A stretch of DNA of 64,000 nt from JBJXGV01 sp046160485 (GTDB taxonomy: Bacteria > Orphanbacterota > Orphanbacteria > JBJXGV01), in contig JBJXGV010000015.1 of assembly GCA_046160485.1 (NCBI GenBank), positions 1 through 64,000 on the forward strand, given 5' to 3'. The notes below the pieces were generated by a model, which was not told the origin of the DNA, made no database searches, and worked only from the letters and a program-made list of their open reading frames with translations. This document shows, piece after piece, positions 18,175 through 27,629 of the stretch. Made by a program: the position numbers and the translations under genes. Numbering within the stretch: the first letter of the stretch is position 1; every line of letters starts with the position of its first letter.

Positions 18175-18798
18175 TCACCCCCTATCGAGAACTGTCCCCG
18201 GCTCGGACGAGCCGGAGGTGTCAATGGCGCCCGCGTTCGCGTTCGGCGCCGCGGCGCGCAAGATTCCGAGAGCGGCGTTCGGATCGAGCACGAGCGCCGC
18301 GACCGTTTCGCCGGCGCCGAGCGCGACGCCCAAGAGAACGCGCGTTCCCACGACGACCTGCGGCACATCGTGTTCGTGCGCCGCCCGCGTGACGGACAAT
18401 CCGCCGCGCTGCGAAATATCGCGCGCCATCACCACCACGCCGCCCTCGCCGCGCGCGAGCGCATCGAGAACGTTGCGCAAGCCGACCTCGACGAAACCCG
18501 CGCGGCGCGCCAGACCCACGAGCGCGAAGAGCTTTGCGTCGCCGCCGACACGCTCGCCGCCGAGCAACTCGCGAACGGCCGCGAAGAGCCGCGCCGCCTC
18601 ATCGGCGGCGATCCAGCGCGAGAACCCGCGGCGCTTCTCGGCCACGGCAACACACGCTTCGTCGCGGCAGATGTAGAGCCCGCGTCCCGGAAGCCTCCCC
18701 TTCGGATCGACCCGCGCCGCATTGCCGCTGATCGTGATTCGAAGCAGCTCGCCCTTCTCGCGAACCCGGCCGCAGCCGACGCACGTCCTACTCGGCGT
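18175..18798 (-). CDS. YlxR (DUF448) - L7Ae-like RNA-binding fusion protein
   Basis: The first ordinary start, GTG at 18645, would keep only the L7Ae/YlxQ-like half (about 18175-18560). The same frame continues upstream and encodes the YlxR core: RTCVGCGRVREKGELLRI, then GRLPGRGLYICRDEACVAVA. The real protein therefore begins near 18798, inside the end of nusA. The frame stops at TAA (18900-18898), and no ATG, GTG, TTG or CTG lies between that stop and the motif. The best candidate is ACG at 18798, six bases after AAGGGG, giving (M)PSRTCVGCG. Such YlxR-L7Ae fusions occur in nusA-infB operons and are predicted to bind RNA or nucleoid components. The start codon is unresolved; a sequencing error is the alternative. 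Confidence 0.75.
   Translation of the reverse strand, partial: TPSRTCVGCGRVREKGELLRITISGNAARVDPKGRLPGRGLYICRDEACVAVAEKRRGFSRWIAADEAARLFAAVRELLGGERVGGDAKLFALVGLARRAGFVEVGLRNVLDALARGEGGVVVMARDISQRGGLSVTRAAHEHDVPQVVVGTRVLLGVALGAGETVAALVLDPNAALGILRAAAPNANAGAIDTSGSSEPGTVLDRG
18198..18215. other. Perfect 8-bp-stem hairpin just before infB
   Basis: CCGGCTCG-GA-CGAGCCGG lies at the end of the L7Ae coding part, about 30 bases before the infB start. No T-tract follows it on the minus strand. It could fold in the mRNA and slow entry into infB, or be only a coding coincidence. Confidence 0.3.
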
Positions 18799-20242
18799 TT
18801 TTCTCCCCTTCCGCGGCGTCGGAGGGAACCGCGTCGATCGCCCCGCCTGATTCCGCCTCCGCGCGCCGGCGCGACGCCTCCGCGACCATCTCGTCCGTTA
18901 CAACCTCGTCATCCGGCGAGCGCGTTTCGTCTTCGTCGCTCTCCTCGTCTTCGTCCGAATCGTCTTCGGCGTCGTAGCCCTTGCGGTCGAGTTCGGTGCG
19001 AAGCGCGGCGAGGAAATTCCTCGCGGTCTCGAGCAGCTTCTCCGCCGTCTTCTCGCCGATCCCGGGGATCGCGACAAGTTGCTCCAACGTCATCTTCGCC
19101 AGATCCTGGATCGTCTCGACGCCCTCCGAGACGAGATTCTTCGCGAGCTTCTCCCCGACGCCGGGCAACTCGTCGATCGAAACCAGCATCTCCTGTTGTT
19201 CGTGCTGCTTTTTGCGGTCGGACTCGCAGACCAGATCAATCTTCCATCCGACGAGCTTGGCCGCAAGGCGCGCGTTCTGCCCCTTCTTACCGATCGCAAG
19301 CGAGAGCTGGTCGTCGGCGACCGTGACGGTCATCGTTTTCTCGGCTTCGTTGAGTTCGATCGATTGGATCTTCGCGGGCGCAAGCGCGCGGCCGACGAAG
19401 ACCTTCGCGTCGCTCGCCCACGGAACGATGTCGATTCGCTCGCCGTTGAGCTCGCGCACGACCGCCTGCACGCGCGATCCCTTCATGCCGACGCACGCGC
19501 CGACCGGATCGACCTTCTCTTCGTGCGACACGACCGCGATCTTCGAGCGCAGACCCGGCTCGCGCGAAATCGCCTTGATCTCGACGATCTTCTCTTTGAT
19601 TTCGGGCACTTCGATCTCGAACAACTTCTGCAGGAAGAGAGGATGCGTGCGCGACAAAATCACCTGCGGGCCCTTCGTGTTCTTCTGCACATCGAGGAGC
19701 ACGGCGCGGAGCGTCTCGCCTTGGCGATAACGCTCGCGGCTGATCTGCTCGCGGATCGGCAGGAGCGCTTCGGTGCGCCCGAGATTGACGAAGTAGTTGC
19801 CGCGATCGACCTGCTGCACGGTGCCGGTGATGATGTCGCCGACACGGCCCTGGAAATCGGCGTAGACCTGCTCGCGCTCGGCCTCGCGCACGCGCTGCAC
19901 GACGACCTGCTTCGCGGCCATGATCGCGTTGCGGCCGAACTCGGCGAACGGGCGCTCGAGCCGCATCTCGTCGTCGAGCTTCGCATCGGGGTCGATCGCG
20001 ACGGCATCGGCGAGCGAAATCTCCGCTGCCGAGTCGAGAACCGCGGGGACGACCTTGCGGATTTGGAAGACGGCGAGCTTGCCCGACTTCTCATCGACCT
20101 CGACTACGAAGTTGGCGGTGGCGCCGTACTTCTTCTTGGCCGCGGACTGAAGCCCCGCCTCGAGCGTCTCGATGACGAGTTTCTTGTCGACGTTTTTCTC
20201 GCGAGCGATTTGCCCGAGAGCCTCCACCACCTCGTAGTTCAT
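18788..20242 (-). CDS. nusA: Transcription termination/antitermination factor NusA
   Basis: A 484-residue NusA that binds RNA polymerase and nascent RNA. Domains in order: N-terminal polymerase-binding domain (1-125), S1 domain (about 130-200, GDIITGTVQQVDRGNYFVNL), two KH domains (about 200-345, PVGACVGMKGSRVQAVVREL and AIGKKGQNARLAAKL). A helix-hairpin-helix part (about 360-420, GVGEKLAKNLVSEGVETI and IPGIGEKTAEKLLE) and an acidic tail rich in Asp/Glu complete it. A good GGAGG precedes the ATG. It follows rimP by 46 bases and its 3' end overlaps the ylxR frame. Confidence 0.98.
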   Translation of the reverse strand: MNYEVVEALGQIAREKNVDKKLVIETLEAGLQSAAKKKYGATANFVVEVDEKSGKLAVFQIRKVVPAVLDSAAEISLADAVAIDPDAKLDDEMRLERPFAEFGRNAIMAAKQVVVQRVREAEREQVYADFQGRVGDIITGTVQQVDRGNYFVNLGRTEALLPIREQISRERYRQGETLRAVLLDVQKNTKGPQVILSRTHPLFLQKLFEIEVPEIKEKIVEIKAISREPGLRSKIAVVSHEEKVDPVGACVGMKGSRVQAVVRELNGERIDIVPWASDAKVFVGRALAPAKIQSIELNEAEKTMTVTVADDQLSLAIGKKGQNARLAAKLVGWKIDLVCESDRKKQHEQQEMLVSIDELPGVGEKLAKNLVSEGVETIQDLAKMTLEQLVAIPGIGEKTAEKLLETARNFLAALRTELDRKGYDAEDDSDEDEESDEDETRSPDDEVVTDEMVAEASRRRAEAESGGAIDAVPSDAAEGEKNAE

Positions 20243-20288
20243 TTCCGTTCCTCCGGCGTCCGAATCGATCTTTCGCGTGGCGCCATGG

Positions 20289-20738
20289 TTACAACTCGAG
20301 CTGCGCGGCGCGGACGGCGCTCATGGGAAAGATGAGCCGCCCTTCCGCCGTCTCGACGTGTACGAGCCCTTCCTCGAAAGCGGCGAGCGTTCCCGTCACC
20401 TCCGTCCGGCCTTCGAACGGAGCCCGGAACGCGACCTTCACGCTGCGGCCAAGGAAAAGTTGGTAGTCGCGTTCTCTTTTGAGGGGACGTGTCGCGCCTG
20501 GAGACGAGACCTCCAGGACGTAACTTCCGGGAACCTTCTCTTCGGCCTCGATCAGGTCGCCGATCTCACGGCTCACCCGTGCACAGTCGTCCACGGTAAT
20601 GCCGGCAGGCGAATCGATATAGAAGCGGATGAGAGAGCGCCGCCTCGACCCCAGGACCTCGACTTCGACCAGCGTGTAGCCGAGAGACGAAACGATCGGT
20701 TCGGCCCACGCCTCGAGATCGGCCTGGAGCGAGAGAAT
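20289..20738 (-). CDS. rimP: Ribosome maturation factor RimP, probable ATT start
   Basis: RimP helps assemble the 30S subunit. The family core is clear: LQADLEAWAEPIVSSLGYTL, VEVEVLG, DDCARVSREIGDLIE, YVLEVSSPGATRPL. The frame has ordinary starts only far upstream (from 20870), which give a non-family N-terminus and lie before the promoter at 20798-20827. From that promoter onwards the first reasonable start is ATT at 20738, eight bases after a perfect AAGGAGG. It gives (M)LSLQADLEAW, the usual family beginning, and 149 residues. ATT starts are known for infC and a few other translation genes. It heads the nusA-infB operon. Confidence 0.85.
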   Translation of the reverse strand: MLSLQADLEAWAEPIVSSLGYTLVEVEVLGSRRRSLIRFYIDSPAGITVDDCARVSREIGDLIEAEEKVPGSYVLEVSSPGATRPLKRERDYQLFLGRSVKVAFRAPFEGRTEVTGTLAAFEEGLVHVETAEGRLIFPMSAVRAAQLEL

Positions 20739-20797
20739 GAGAAACGCCTCCTTCGAAAAAGAATGCCCCCAGGAACTTCGCCTGTAGGGCCGCGGGT

Positions 20798-20827
20798 AAA
20801 GTAGCAACGGCTCCGGAGGCCTGTCAA
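20798..20827 (-). promoter_or_regulatory. Candidate promoter of the rimP-nusA-infB operon
   Basis: On the minus strand, perfect TTGACA (20827-20822), an 18-base gap, then TACTTT (20803-20798) with an extended TGC before it. Predicted transcription start is near 20791, about 50 bases before the rimP ATT. Confidence 0.6.
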
Positions 20828-20909
20828 GACAATTGCTCACCCCGACTTTGCGACGCGGTCGCTCCGGCACTGCGTGGGGCGTCCAGAGATCGTGTCGCGC
20901 GGCGGTCGC

Positions 20910-21261
20910 GTGCGAGGTATCGCCTGTCTGGGACGTTCGCTCGTGCTACGCAACTCGCTCACTCCGGCGCTCAAGCGCTGCGATGAGCGCCGGCGCCCGA
21001 ATACGACGCAACCAGCGCAACGCTTTCGCGACGGCCCTGACAGGCGATACCTCGCACGCTCCCTATCGACGCAGGATTCGCGCAGGAACGCACCCGAAGC
21101 GCGAGCGAGGCGTCGTTCGTGGCGGGCGTGGAGTGGTGGCCGCCTAGTTCCGTATCCGGCGATCGCCCCGCGCAATCGAGGGCGGCCACCGAGGCTCCCC
21201 GAGCGCGGCGAGTGCGGTAGCACGAGCAAGCGTCCCGCAACGGACGACGCCTCGCTCGCGC
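20910..21261. repeat. Non-coding block of nested inverted repeats
   Basis: The roughly 450-bp gap between the rimP promoter and the end of sprA contains no convincing gene. It is built of inverted repeats. A: 20910-20928 with 21039-21057 (19 of 19). B, inside A: 20964-20973 with 20984-20993 (10 of 10, 10-base loop). C: 21099-21119 with 21241-21261 (20 of 21). D, inside C: 21135-21144 with 21181-21190 (10 of 10). E, bridging both: 20930-20949 with 21217-21236 (18 of 20). It could be a mobile-element remnant, a repeat-family copy or a structured terminator of sprA. Confidence 0.75.
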
Positions 21262-21278
21262 GCGGCACGCGAGCCTCT

Positions 21279-24200
21279 CTAGAACTTCAGCGCCGCCGAG
21301 ACGCTCACGCCGATCGTACGGCGGCTGAGCGATTCGTTCTTGCGGTTGTTCGTCTGGCCGTAGCGCGCGTCCATGCTGCCGGTCACGTTCTTGGAGAACG
21401 TGTAGTTCGCCTTCGGCGTGATGTTCCAGGTGCGCGTGTTCGATTGCACGTTGTCGCCGATCTCGCCGCGCCCCTTCACGATGTCTTTGTCGCTCTGGAG
21501 ATTGAAATCGAGCCCCATCGTCAGCTCGCTCGTGAACGCCGTCGGTTCGCCGCGTCCGAGGATCGGCATCGACACCTTTCGCGCGGTCTGAACGCGATAC
21601 TCGAACCCAAGCCGGTAACTCGACTGCGAACCCTCGGCGCGCGTGCTCGCGCCTAGAAAGCTCTCGGAGATCGACGTGGAACGATTGCCCGTGAGGTTGG
21701 CGCGCAGCGTGTTGGGGAATGTCGCGGCGATCGCGAAGAGAGGCGCCCACTCCTTGCGCGTCGTCTTGCGATCGGGTGTGTCGAGCGACGCCCCCGCTTC
21801 TTCGTTCGAGATTTGGTAGGCCGTGTTGAGGCTCGCGGACTCGACATAGCGCTGCACCAACTTGATCCGCTCAACGTTTCCCCAGTTCAGATTCAAGCGC
21901 GGCCACGTCACCGCGCGGCGCTCTTGAGTATTGCGCGAGCGTTCCTGATGCGACCGCGTGTAGCTGTAGTCCGCCGTGACGCCGACTCCCGGCACGATCG
22001 AAACTCCGCTCGAGAACCTCCCGGTCAGATCGCGCTTCCGGTCGAACCGGTCTTCGCGGCCCGGAACGCGATCGAGCGTCTCCGGGTCGATTTCGTCGTT
22101 GAGACCGAGTTGGTACGCGAGGCCAGGGCGCTCGAGAACGCGGTCGAACGCCGAACCGCGCGTGATCGAGAACGTGCCACGCACATCCTGCAGCCGCCGC
22201 CCGAACGCGCGCGCCGAACTCAGCGCCGACGACATCACGCCGGGACCGCCCGTCGAATCCGCCGTCCCCTCGGCGCGCCGCGGCGGCGCGGCGCCGAAGA
22301 GCCGCGTCGTGCTGATCGTGAGGTTGAGCGCCGTGCGGTTTTCGCTATTCACATTCTTCGGACGAATGCGCGTGGAGTCGCCGGTCGCGGTCACGATCGA
22401 GCGCTCGAGTTCGAACGGGATCACCTCGTTGTACTTCGTGTCGTATGTCAGGTTCGGCGCGATCCACTGAAGCACCTTCGGCAGTGACGGGACGTACTTC
22501 GCGCTCGCCGTCTGCGAGCGGCCGACCTCGAGCCCCCAGTTGACGCCGGGGAGGAATCCGATCTCGTCGCCGCGCGCGTGGTCTCTCGACGAGACGAAGC
22601 TATAACTCGTCGTGATGCCGCTCGTGGTGAGCGGGCTCCCGTCGACGGAGAACGAACTCGAGGATCGCCGCGAATCGACATCGCGCGTCGCGCGCGCGGA
22701 ATCCGCCGCCGTCAATGCCTGCGCGAGAACTCGCGTGTCGGTCGTCGTCGTTCGCGACTCGTCCTTCGCCGCCGAAAATCCGATGCTCGTCGGAAAATAC
22801 GCGACGCTGAGGGATCGATACACGCGGTAGGTCTTCGCCGAGCGCGGCCGAAACGCGTAGCCGAAACCCATCCGGTACGCATCCGACGTATCGACCTTCG
22901 TCGGCGAGAATGAGTTACGCACGTTGCCGCTCAGGTTGAAGTTCATCGCGTCGATCGTGTGGTACATGAGCGCGTTCTTCGACTTCTTCGAGCGGCTAAT
23001 CGACACGCTACCGTTGAGGTCGCGTGTTTCGCTCCGCTCGGCGTTGCGGTCGTCGAGAACGATGTCGGACCCCGACTTGAGTTCGGGCAGCGACTTGTTC
23101 TTCGACCAGCTCCAGTTGAATGGCAGCGAAAGCCCGGAGTTCTCGACGAACTTGTGGAGCGCGACGCTGCCTCCGAAGCGCACGTCGGTGTTCACATTGC
23201 CCGTGCGTGTGCCGCCGAGGCTGTGAAAGTTGTCGTCGACGCGGCTGAAGTTGACGTTGAGCCCGGCGAAGTCGGCGAAATCCGCCGAGATTCCGATACG
23301 CGCCGCAAGGCCCGGATCCTTCAGCACGTTGATGAGGCGCAGTTCGTTGACCCAAACCTCGCCGGTCGTCGCGCCGAGAGATGTCGTGTCGCGGTTCATC
23401 ACACCGAACTCGATCACGCCGACGCGTGTGAGTGTGGGCGAGCCGATCGCGGCGACTTCGCCGCCGGCTACGGGCGAGAAGACGTACGGCTGCGGCCGGT
23501 CGGGCCGGTAGAGCGTCACGGAATCCGCGGTCGTGCCATCGAGCCCCGCGGTGAGTTTGACGCGCGTCAAGTCGGCCAGATCGAGCTTCACCTCCTGCCA
23601 GCCGATCCCGCTGACAAGCGGCGTCCGGTACTCGTAGAAGTTGAGGCTGTCGAAACCGAAGCGCACGAAGAGCCACGGATCGCCGCCCATCTCCTGCCGC
23701 GTCTGGTACCAGAAGTTGAGCGCCGCGTATCGCGAGTAGTTCTCGTCCTGGAACAAATCCTTCAGCGCGTAGCCGCTGTGACCCGGCGCGAGACCCTTGA
23801 AATCGAGAACAAGCGACTGCTCTTGCTCGACGACGCCGCGCGATTCGCGAAGATCGATCGGCGGCGACTGGTAATCCTCGCCCGTCTTGTTGTCGATCGT
23901 GCGAATCGTGAACTCACCGACGTTCGTCGACAGCGAGTCCGCGATCAGACCGTAGCCAGGCACCACGCGGCTCGAATCGCTTTGCTCTCCGGAAAGCAAC
24001 GGCCCCTCGAGCCAGCGATTTCCGACAACTTCGATCGACGCAAGCTGGAACGTCACGCTGTCCGAGTCGATTCCGGAGAACCAGAGTCGCGCGGTCTTGA
24101 TTCCGTTGTCGAGCCTCGGAGTTCCGTACGTCGGCTCGCCTTCTTTGTCGCGAATCGGGATGCGGTAGAGCCGCCACCCCGTGCCGGGCTTGCCGCGCGC

Positions 24201-27200
24201 TTCCGGGGGCCGCACCGTCGTGTCGAGATCGACGCTATAGCGAAAGAAACTCTCCTGGTCGGGCCGGATCACATCGCCGTCGCCGTCGAGATCTTCCGTA
24301 TCGAGGAATCCGTTGTCTTCGGTGCCGTTGATCTGCGAGTAGTTGTTCTTCTGGTCTTCGTCGTCGTTGTAGTCCCAGTTGTCGCCGGTCGGATCGGCTG
24401 TGTTGCAGTCGGGATCGCCCAGCTCGCAAACCTCGAATCGATTGAACAGCGTGTCGAGTCCCGTGTCCTCGTCGTTGCTCGGGTCATCGGCGCCGGTGTC
24501 ATCGAGCCGCCCGTCCCGGTTCCGGTCTTCCGTGTCGAGAGCGCCGTTTGGCTTCACGTCGTTCTGCCACATCGCGTCTTCGGAGAGCACCCCGAGATCG
24601 AAGTGGAGTCGGCCGTCCTCGGGACCGTTGATCCAGATCTCGATGAACTTTCGCCGCGAATAGTCGGCGCCCGTGTCCGAGATGTGGCGCATGATGCCGC
24701 CCCACGAATTCGGGCTCGCCTCGCCAGGGTTGTTGAGCGATCCGCGCTTCATCGCGAGCTCGAGCACGGTAAGAAACTGATCGCCTTCGTTGTCGTCGAG
24801 CGTCGGATTCAGATCGCTGCGGCGCGCGCGCTCCTCGGGGTTGTACCACTCGATGCGGCGGAACCGATCCTCGAACGCGAGCAGCCCATTCGAAGCGGGA
24901 TCGCGCGGCAAACTCATGTACGTCCACTGCCGCCGCCCGTTGCCGAGGTTTGAGCTCTCCTCGGTGCCCTCCATGTCGTCGATGTAGATGTTGTCGCGCG
25001 TGTTGGGGTTCGGAATGTTCGTCGCGACCTCGCCGGAGACCGCGATGTTCGACCCGCGCGCGACCTCGATGAACGGGATCTTCTCAGTGAAGTCCGTCAA
25101 GTACGACGCCTCGGAACGCCACTGCCCCGCGAGCCCGCCGACGAGCGCGCGCGACGGCTCCTGCCCGAGGCGGGGCCGCTTGTACGGTGTCTTGCTGCTC
25201 TCGAAAAGCCAGATCGACGACAACTGCGCCTTCGGAGAAAACTCGTACGTCCCGGCCAGCCCGAAGAGACTCTTCTGCTGCTGCGCGAGAAACGGCGCGT
25301 ACTCGAAGTCGACCGAAATCCGCGCGTCGGGTTTCTTCGCGTCCTCGTTCTTGAACTCGATCAACCCGATCTCGTACGTGATGATGTAGTCCTCGCCGCG
25401 TTGAAGAACTTGGTCGCCCATGCGCACGACCTCGCTCCCCTCGAGGATGTTCGACTTGCCGAGCGAGAGCGTCGACGAACCCGCGCTCCGATACGTCACC
25501 TCGATGACGTACTTCTGGTCGGTGCTTTTCAAGTCGACGTAACGTTTGTCGTAGATCCCGCTGTTGCGCTCTTCGAGCGAAACGTCGTCGCGGCAGTCGA
25601 CGATCTCTTGTCCGGGGACCGGGTCGAACGGCTGCTCGCCCGGGAAGAAGATGAGTCCCGAGACATAGTCGACGAGAACGATGTCCGTCCAAGGTAGATT
25701 TTGCCGGCAGTTTTGGTGGCGCTCGTCGACGCGATCATCGGGTTCGGACGCGCCTCCGATACCGAGATTGTCGAGGCCGAGCACGCCGAGGAAGGTCCTC
25801 GAGCCCTGCAGGTCGATGTCCACCTGTCCTGGGAGCCGCTTCAAGATTCGCATGCGAAATCCTTCGGTCTGAATGCCGGTCGCATGCATGTCGTAGACGT
25901 TGCGAAGTTGAAGCGCCCACGTCTCCCGCAAGATCGTCTCTGTGGCGCTCGTGTCGGCGGAACCCGGCGACGGGTTCAGCGGGCGAATCAGCTTGAGCAC
26001 GGTTGAATCGGGGCCCGCGGGGGCCGGGTTCGCGGGCCGCAGGCCGACGCGCCTTCCCGCGCGCGTCACGTAGTAAACGGCGAGCGCGTGGTTGTCGGGG
26101 ACCGGGCGATTCATCGTGAGAATGCCGAGGTTGTCGCTGAGGGTGTAATCGAGCCCGCGAATAAGCTCTTCGTACTTTCCGACCACTCCCGGGCGCGACG
26201 GGTTGCCATCGAGAAACGCCTGCGCCACGACAACGCCCGCCTCGAGATCGTTCGTTTCGTTGCGATCGTCGAGATACACGTGAATCGAATCGACCGGCTC
26301 GTAGATGCGCCGCCCGCCGTCGCCCGTGATGCAGAAGATACGGTTCTTCTCGTAGCTGTAGTCCGAGATCAGTTGCGTGCGCTCGCTCGATTGCCCGACG
26401 AACGATTCGCGATCCGTGCGGCCTTCCTGCTTCGACACGATCGCGGTGAAGTCGAGCTTGCCCGCCTTCCCCTCGACCTTCGCACCGAAGAGCCCCTGCT
26501 GGCGCCCGCCGAACGACACGTACTGATTGCCCGGCAGCGAAAGCGTCGTATTGCCGATCTCGATCTTCTGCACGATCTCGTCTTCGTAGCCTTTGTAGTC
26601 GAGCTTGATGCGGTTCGAGAGCGGCGTTTGGCTTTCGCTGTCGTGTTGCACCTGCACGTTGATCTTGTCGCCGATCTGGCCGTCGAGATTGATTTGGAGC
26701 TGCTGGCGCATGTCGAGATCGGGGAACGCGCGCGGCCCGCCGATTTCGTTGTCGCGGCGCTTGATCGGAATGTTCGATTCGCCCGAAAACGAAATCGATT
26801 CGCGGCCCGACACGTTGATGTTGACGCCCTGCCCGATGAGGCTGCTCACCGCCTTGGGAAACTTCACCGGGATTTCGAATTTCGTCAGGTCGCCTTGGCG
26901 TGCGGCGCTCTGGCGCTTCAAGGCATCGATGGCGGCGCGCCGGCGCGTATCGACGAGCGAACGGGAGGCGACCTTCGCGATCCACTCCTTTGGCGTGTAG
27001 ACCTCGCCGGGCGCGAGCGAAACGCGGCGGTATGCGATCGTCTTCCGAATCAGCCCGGTCTCGAAATCGTACTCGTAACGCTCGATCTCCTTGGGCAGAG
27101 GAGGCACGAGCAGCGTGAGCTGCGTCGTGTCGGACGTGAGCGAGTAGAAGCGCGCGGGCCGCAGTATCGAGTCGCCGCCGCGCCCCGACGCCGACGGGAG

Positions 27201-27380
27201 CGCGAGCCCGGGCGCCGCATGCGCTGCCACAGCCCCGGCGAAGAGGAGCGCAAGGGTCGCGAGAACGCCGATGGTGCGCGAACGGAGCGTTGCGGTATTT
27301 CCGGATCGGGGAGGATCAGGGCGTGACAGGCGTCCCCTCCTGAGTTCAGGGGAAATGTTTCGACCTGCCATAAGACGCAT
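21279..27380 (-). CDS. sprA: SprA/Sov-type giant outer-membrane translocon of a type IX-like secretion system
   Basis: About 2033 residues, the size range of SprA, the very large beta-barrel channel of type IX secretion. A signal peptide (VLATLALLFAGAVAAHA) precedes the mature start. Family landmarks include SQTPLSNRIKLDYKGYEDEI, IEIGNTTLSLPGNQYVSF and, near the middle, NIYIDDMEGTEESS. Much of the C-terminal half is beta-rich with barrel-like repeats, ending in aromatic-poor VSVSAALKF. The frame also has a TTG at 27398, but the ATG at 27380 seems better; another ATG is at 27371. It is divergent from lptF, with a 249-bp gap. It would export the sorting-domain proteins seen at both ends of the window; that link is an inference. 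Confidence 0.88.
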   Translation of the reverse strand: MRLMAGRNISPELRRGRLSRPDPPRSGNTATLRSRTIGVLATLALLFAGAVAAHAAPGLALPSASGRGGDSILRPARFYSLTSDTTQLTLLVPPLPKEIERYEYDFETGLIRKTIAYRRVSLAPGEVYTPKEWIAKVASRSLVDTRRRAAIDALKRQSAARQGDLTKFEIPVKFPKAVSSLIGQGVNINVSGRESISFSGESNIPIKRRDNEIGGPRAFPDLDMRQQLQINLDGQIGDKINVQVQHDSESQTPLSNRIKLDYKGYEDEIVQKIEIGNTTLSLPGNQYVSFGGRQQGLFGAKVEGKAGKLDFTAIVSKQEGRTDRESFVGQSSERTQLISDYSYEKNRIFCITGDGGRRIYEPVDSIHVYLDDRNETNDLEAGVVVAQAFLDGNPSRPGVVGKYEELIRGLDYTLSDNLGILTMNRPVPDNHALAVYYVTRAGRRVGLRPANPAPAGPDSTVLKLIRPLNPSPGSADTSATETILRETWALQLRNVYDMHATGIQTEGFRMRILKRLPGQVDIDLQGSRTFLGVLGLDNLGIGGASEPDDRVDERHQNCRQNLPWTDIVLVDYVSGLIFFPGEQPFDPVPGQEIVDCRDDVSLEERNSGIYDKRYVDLKSTDQKYVIEVTYRSAGSSTLSLGKSNILEGSEVVRMGDQVLQRGEDYIITYEIGLIEFKNEDAKKPDARISVDFEYAPFLAQQQKSLFGLAGTYEFSPKAQLSSIWLFESSKTPYKRPRLGQEPSRALVGGLAGQWRSEASYLTDFTEKIPFIEVARGSNIAVSGEVATNIPNPNTRDNIYIDDMEGTEESSNLGNGRRQWTYMSLPRDPASNGLLAFEDRFRRIEWYNPEERARRSDLNPTLDDNEGDQFLTVLELAMKRGSLNNPGEASPNSWGGIMRHISDTGADYSRRKFIEIWINGPEDGRLHFDLGVLSEDAMWQNDVKPNGALDTEDRNRDGRLDDTGADDPSNDEDTGLDTLFNRFEVCELGDPDCNTADPTGDNWDYNDDEDQKNNYSQINGTEDNGFLDTEDLDGDGDVIRPDQESFFRYSVDLDTTVRPPEARGKPGTGWRLYRIPIRDKEGEPTYGTPRLDNGIKTARLWFSGIDSDSVTFQLASIEVVGNRWLEGPLLSGEQSDSSRVVPGYGLIADSLSTNVGEFTIRTIDNKTGEDYQSPPIDLRESRGVVEQEQSLVLDFKGLAPGHSGYALKDLFQDENYSRYAALNFWYQTRQEMGGDPWLFVRFGFDSLNFYEYRTPLVSGIGWQEVKLDLADLTRVKLTAGLDGTTADSVTLYRPDRPQPYVFSPVAGGEVAAIGSPTLTRVGVIEFGVMNRDTTSLGATTGEVWVNELRLINVLKDPGLAARIGISADFADFAGLNVNFSRVDDNFHSLGGTRTGNVNTDVRFGGSVALHKFVENSGLSLPFNWSWSKNKSLPELKSGSDIVLDDRNAERSETRDLNGSVSISRSKKSKNALMYHTIDAMNFNLSGNVRNSFSPTKVDTSDAYRMGFGYAFRPRSAKTYRVYRSLSVAYFPTSIGFSAAKDESRTTTTDTRVLAQALTAADSARATRDVDSRRSSSSFSVDGSPLTTSGITTSYSFVSSRDHARGDEIGFLPGVNWGLEVGRSQTASAKYVPSLPKVLQWIAPNLTYDTKYNEVIPFELERSIVTATGDSTRIRPKNVNSENRTALNLTISTTRLFGAAPPRRAEGTADSTGGPGVMSSALSSARAFGRRLQDVRGTFSITRGSAFDRVLERPGLAYQLGLNDEIDPETLDRVPGREDRFDRKRDLTGRFSSGVSIVPGVGVTADYSYTRSHQERSRNTQERRAVTWPRLNLNWGNVERIKLVQRYVESASLNTAYQISNEEAGASLDTPDRKTTRKEWAPLFAIAATFPNTLRANLTGNRSTSISESFLGASTRAEGSQSSYRLGFEYRVQTARKVSMPILGRGEPTAFTSELTMGLDFNLQSDKDIVKGRGEIGDNVQSNTRTWNITPKANYTFSKNVTGSMDARYGQTNNRKNESLSRRTIGVSVSAALKF

Positions 27381-27629
27381 CAAGCGGTGGGAAGGCAATG
27401 CCTATGCCAGGCGCGGCGAGCCCGCCACCCCCGAGTTGAGAACGCGCCAGATGCAAGCTCCCGGCCTTGATCTCGCGAGAGCCGCGCCCGGCGTTTGGCC
27501 GGCGCGGCGAGGACGTCGCGCCCTGTTTTGTCCCCGCTGATGGACACTCCTGTCCTCCTCGAGATACACGGCGCCGCCCGACGCACTGATTTGCTCGCGC
27601 ACCACGGCGCTCGGCGGCATACTGTCGCG

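Noticed and set aside
18198..18215. Terminator before infB
   Set aside because: The stem is perfect but no T-tract follows it and it lies inside the upstream coding frame; termination here would cut off infB.
20910..21261. Possible CRISPR or IS element in the repeat block
   Set aside because: Repeats are inverted rather than direct and evenly spaced, and no transposase frame is present; kept only as a structured repeat.
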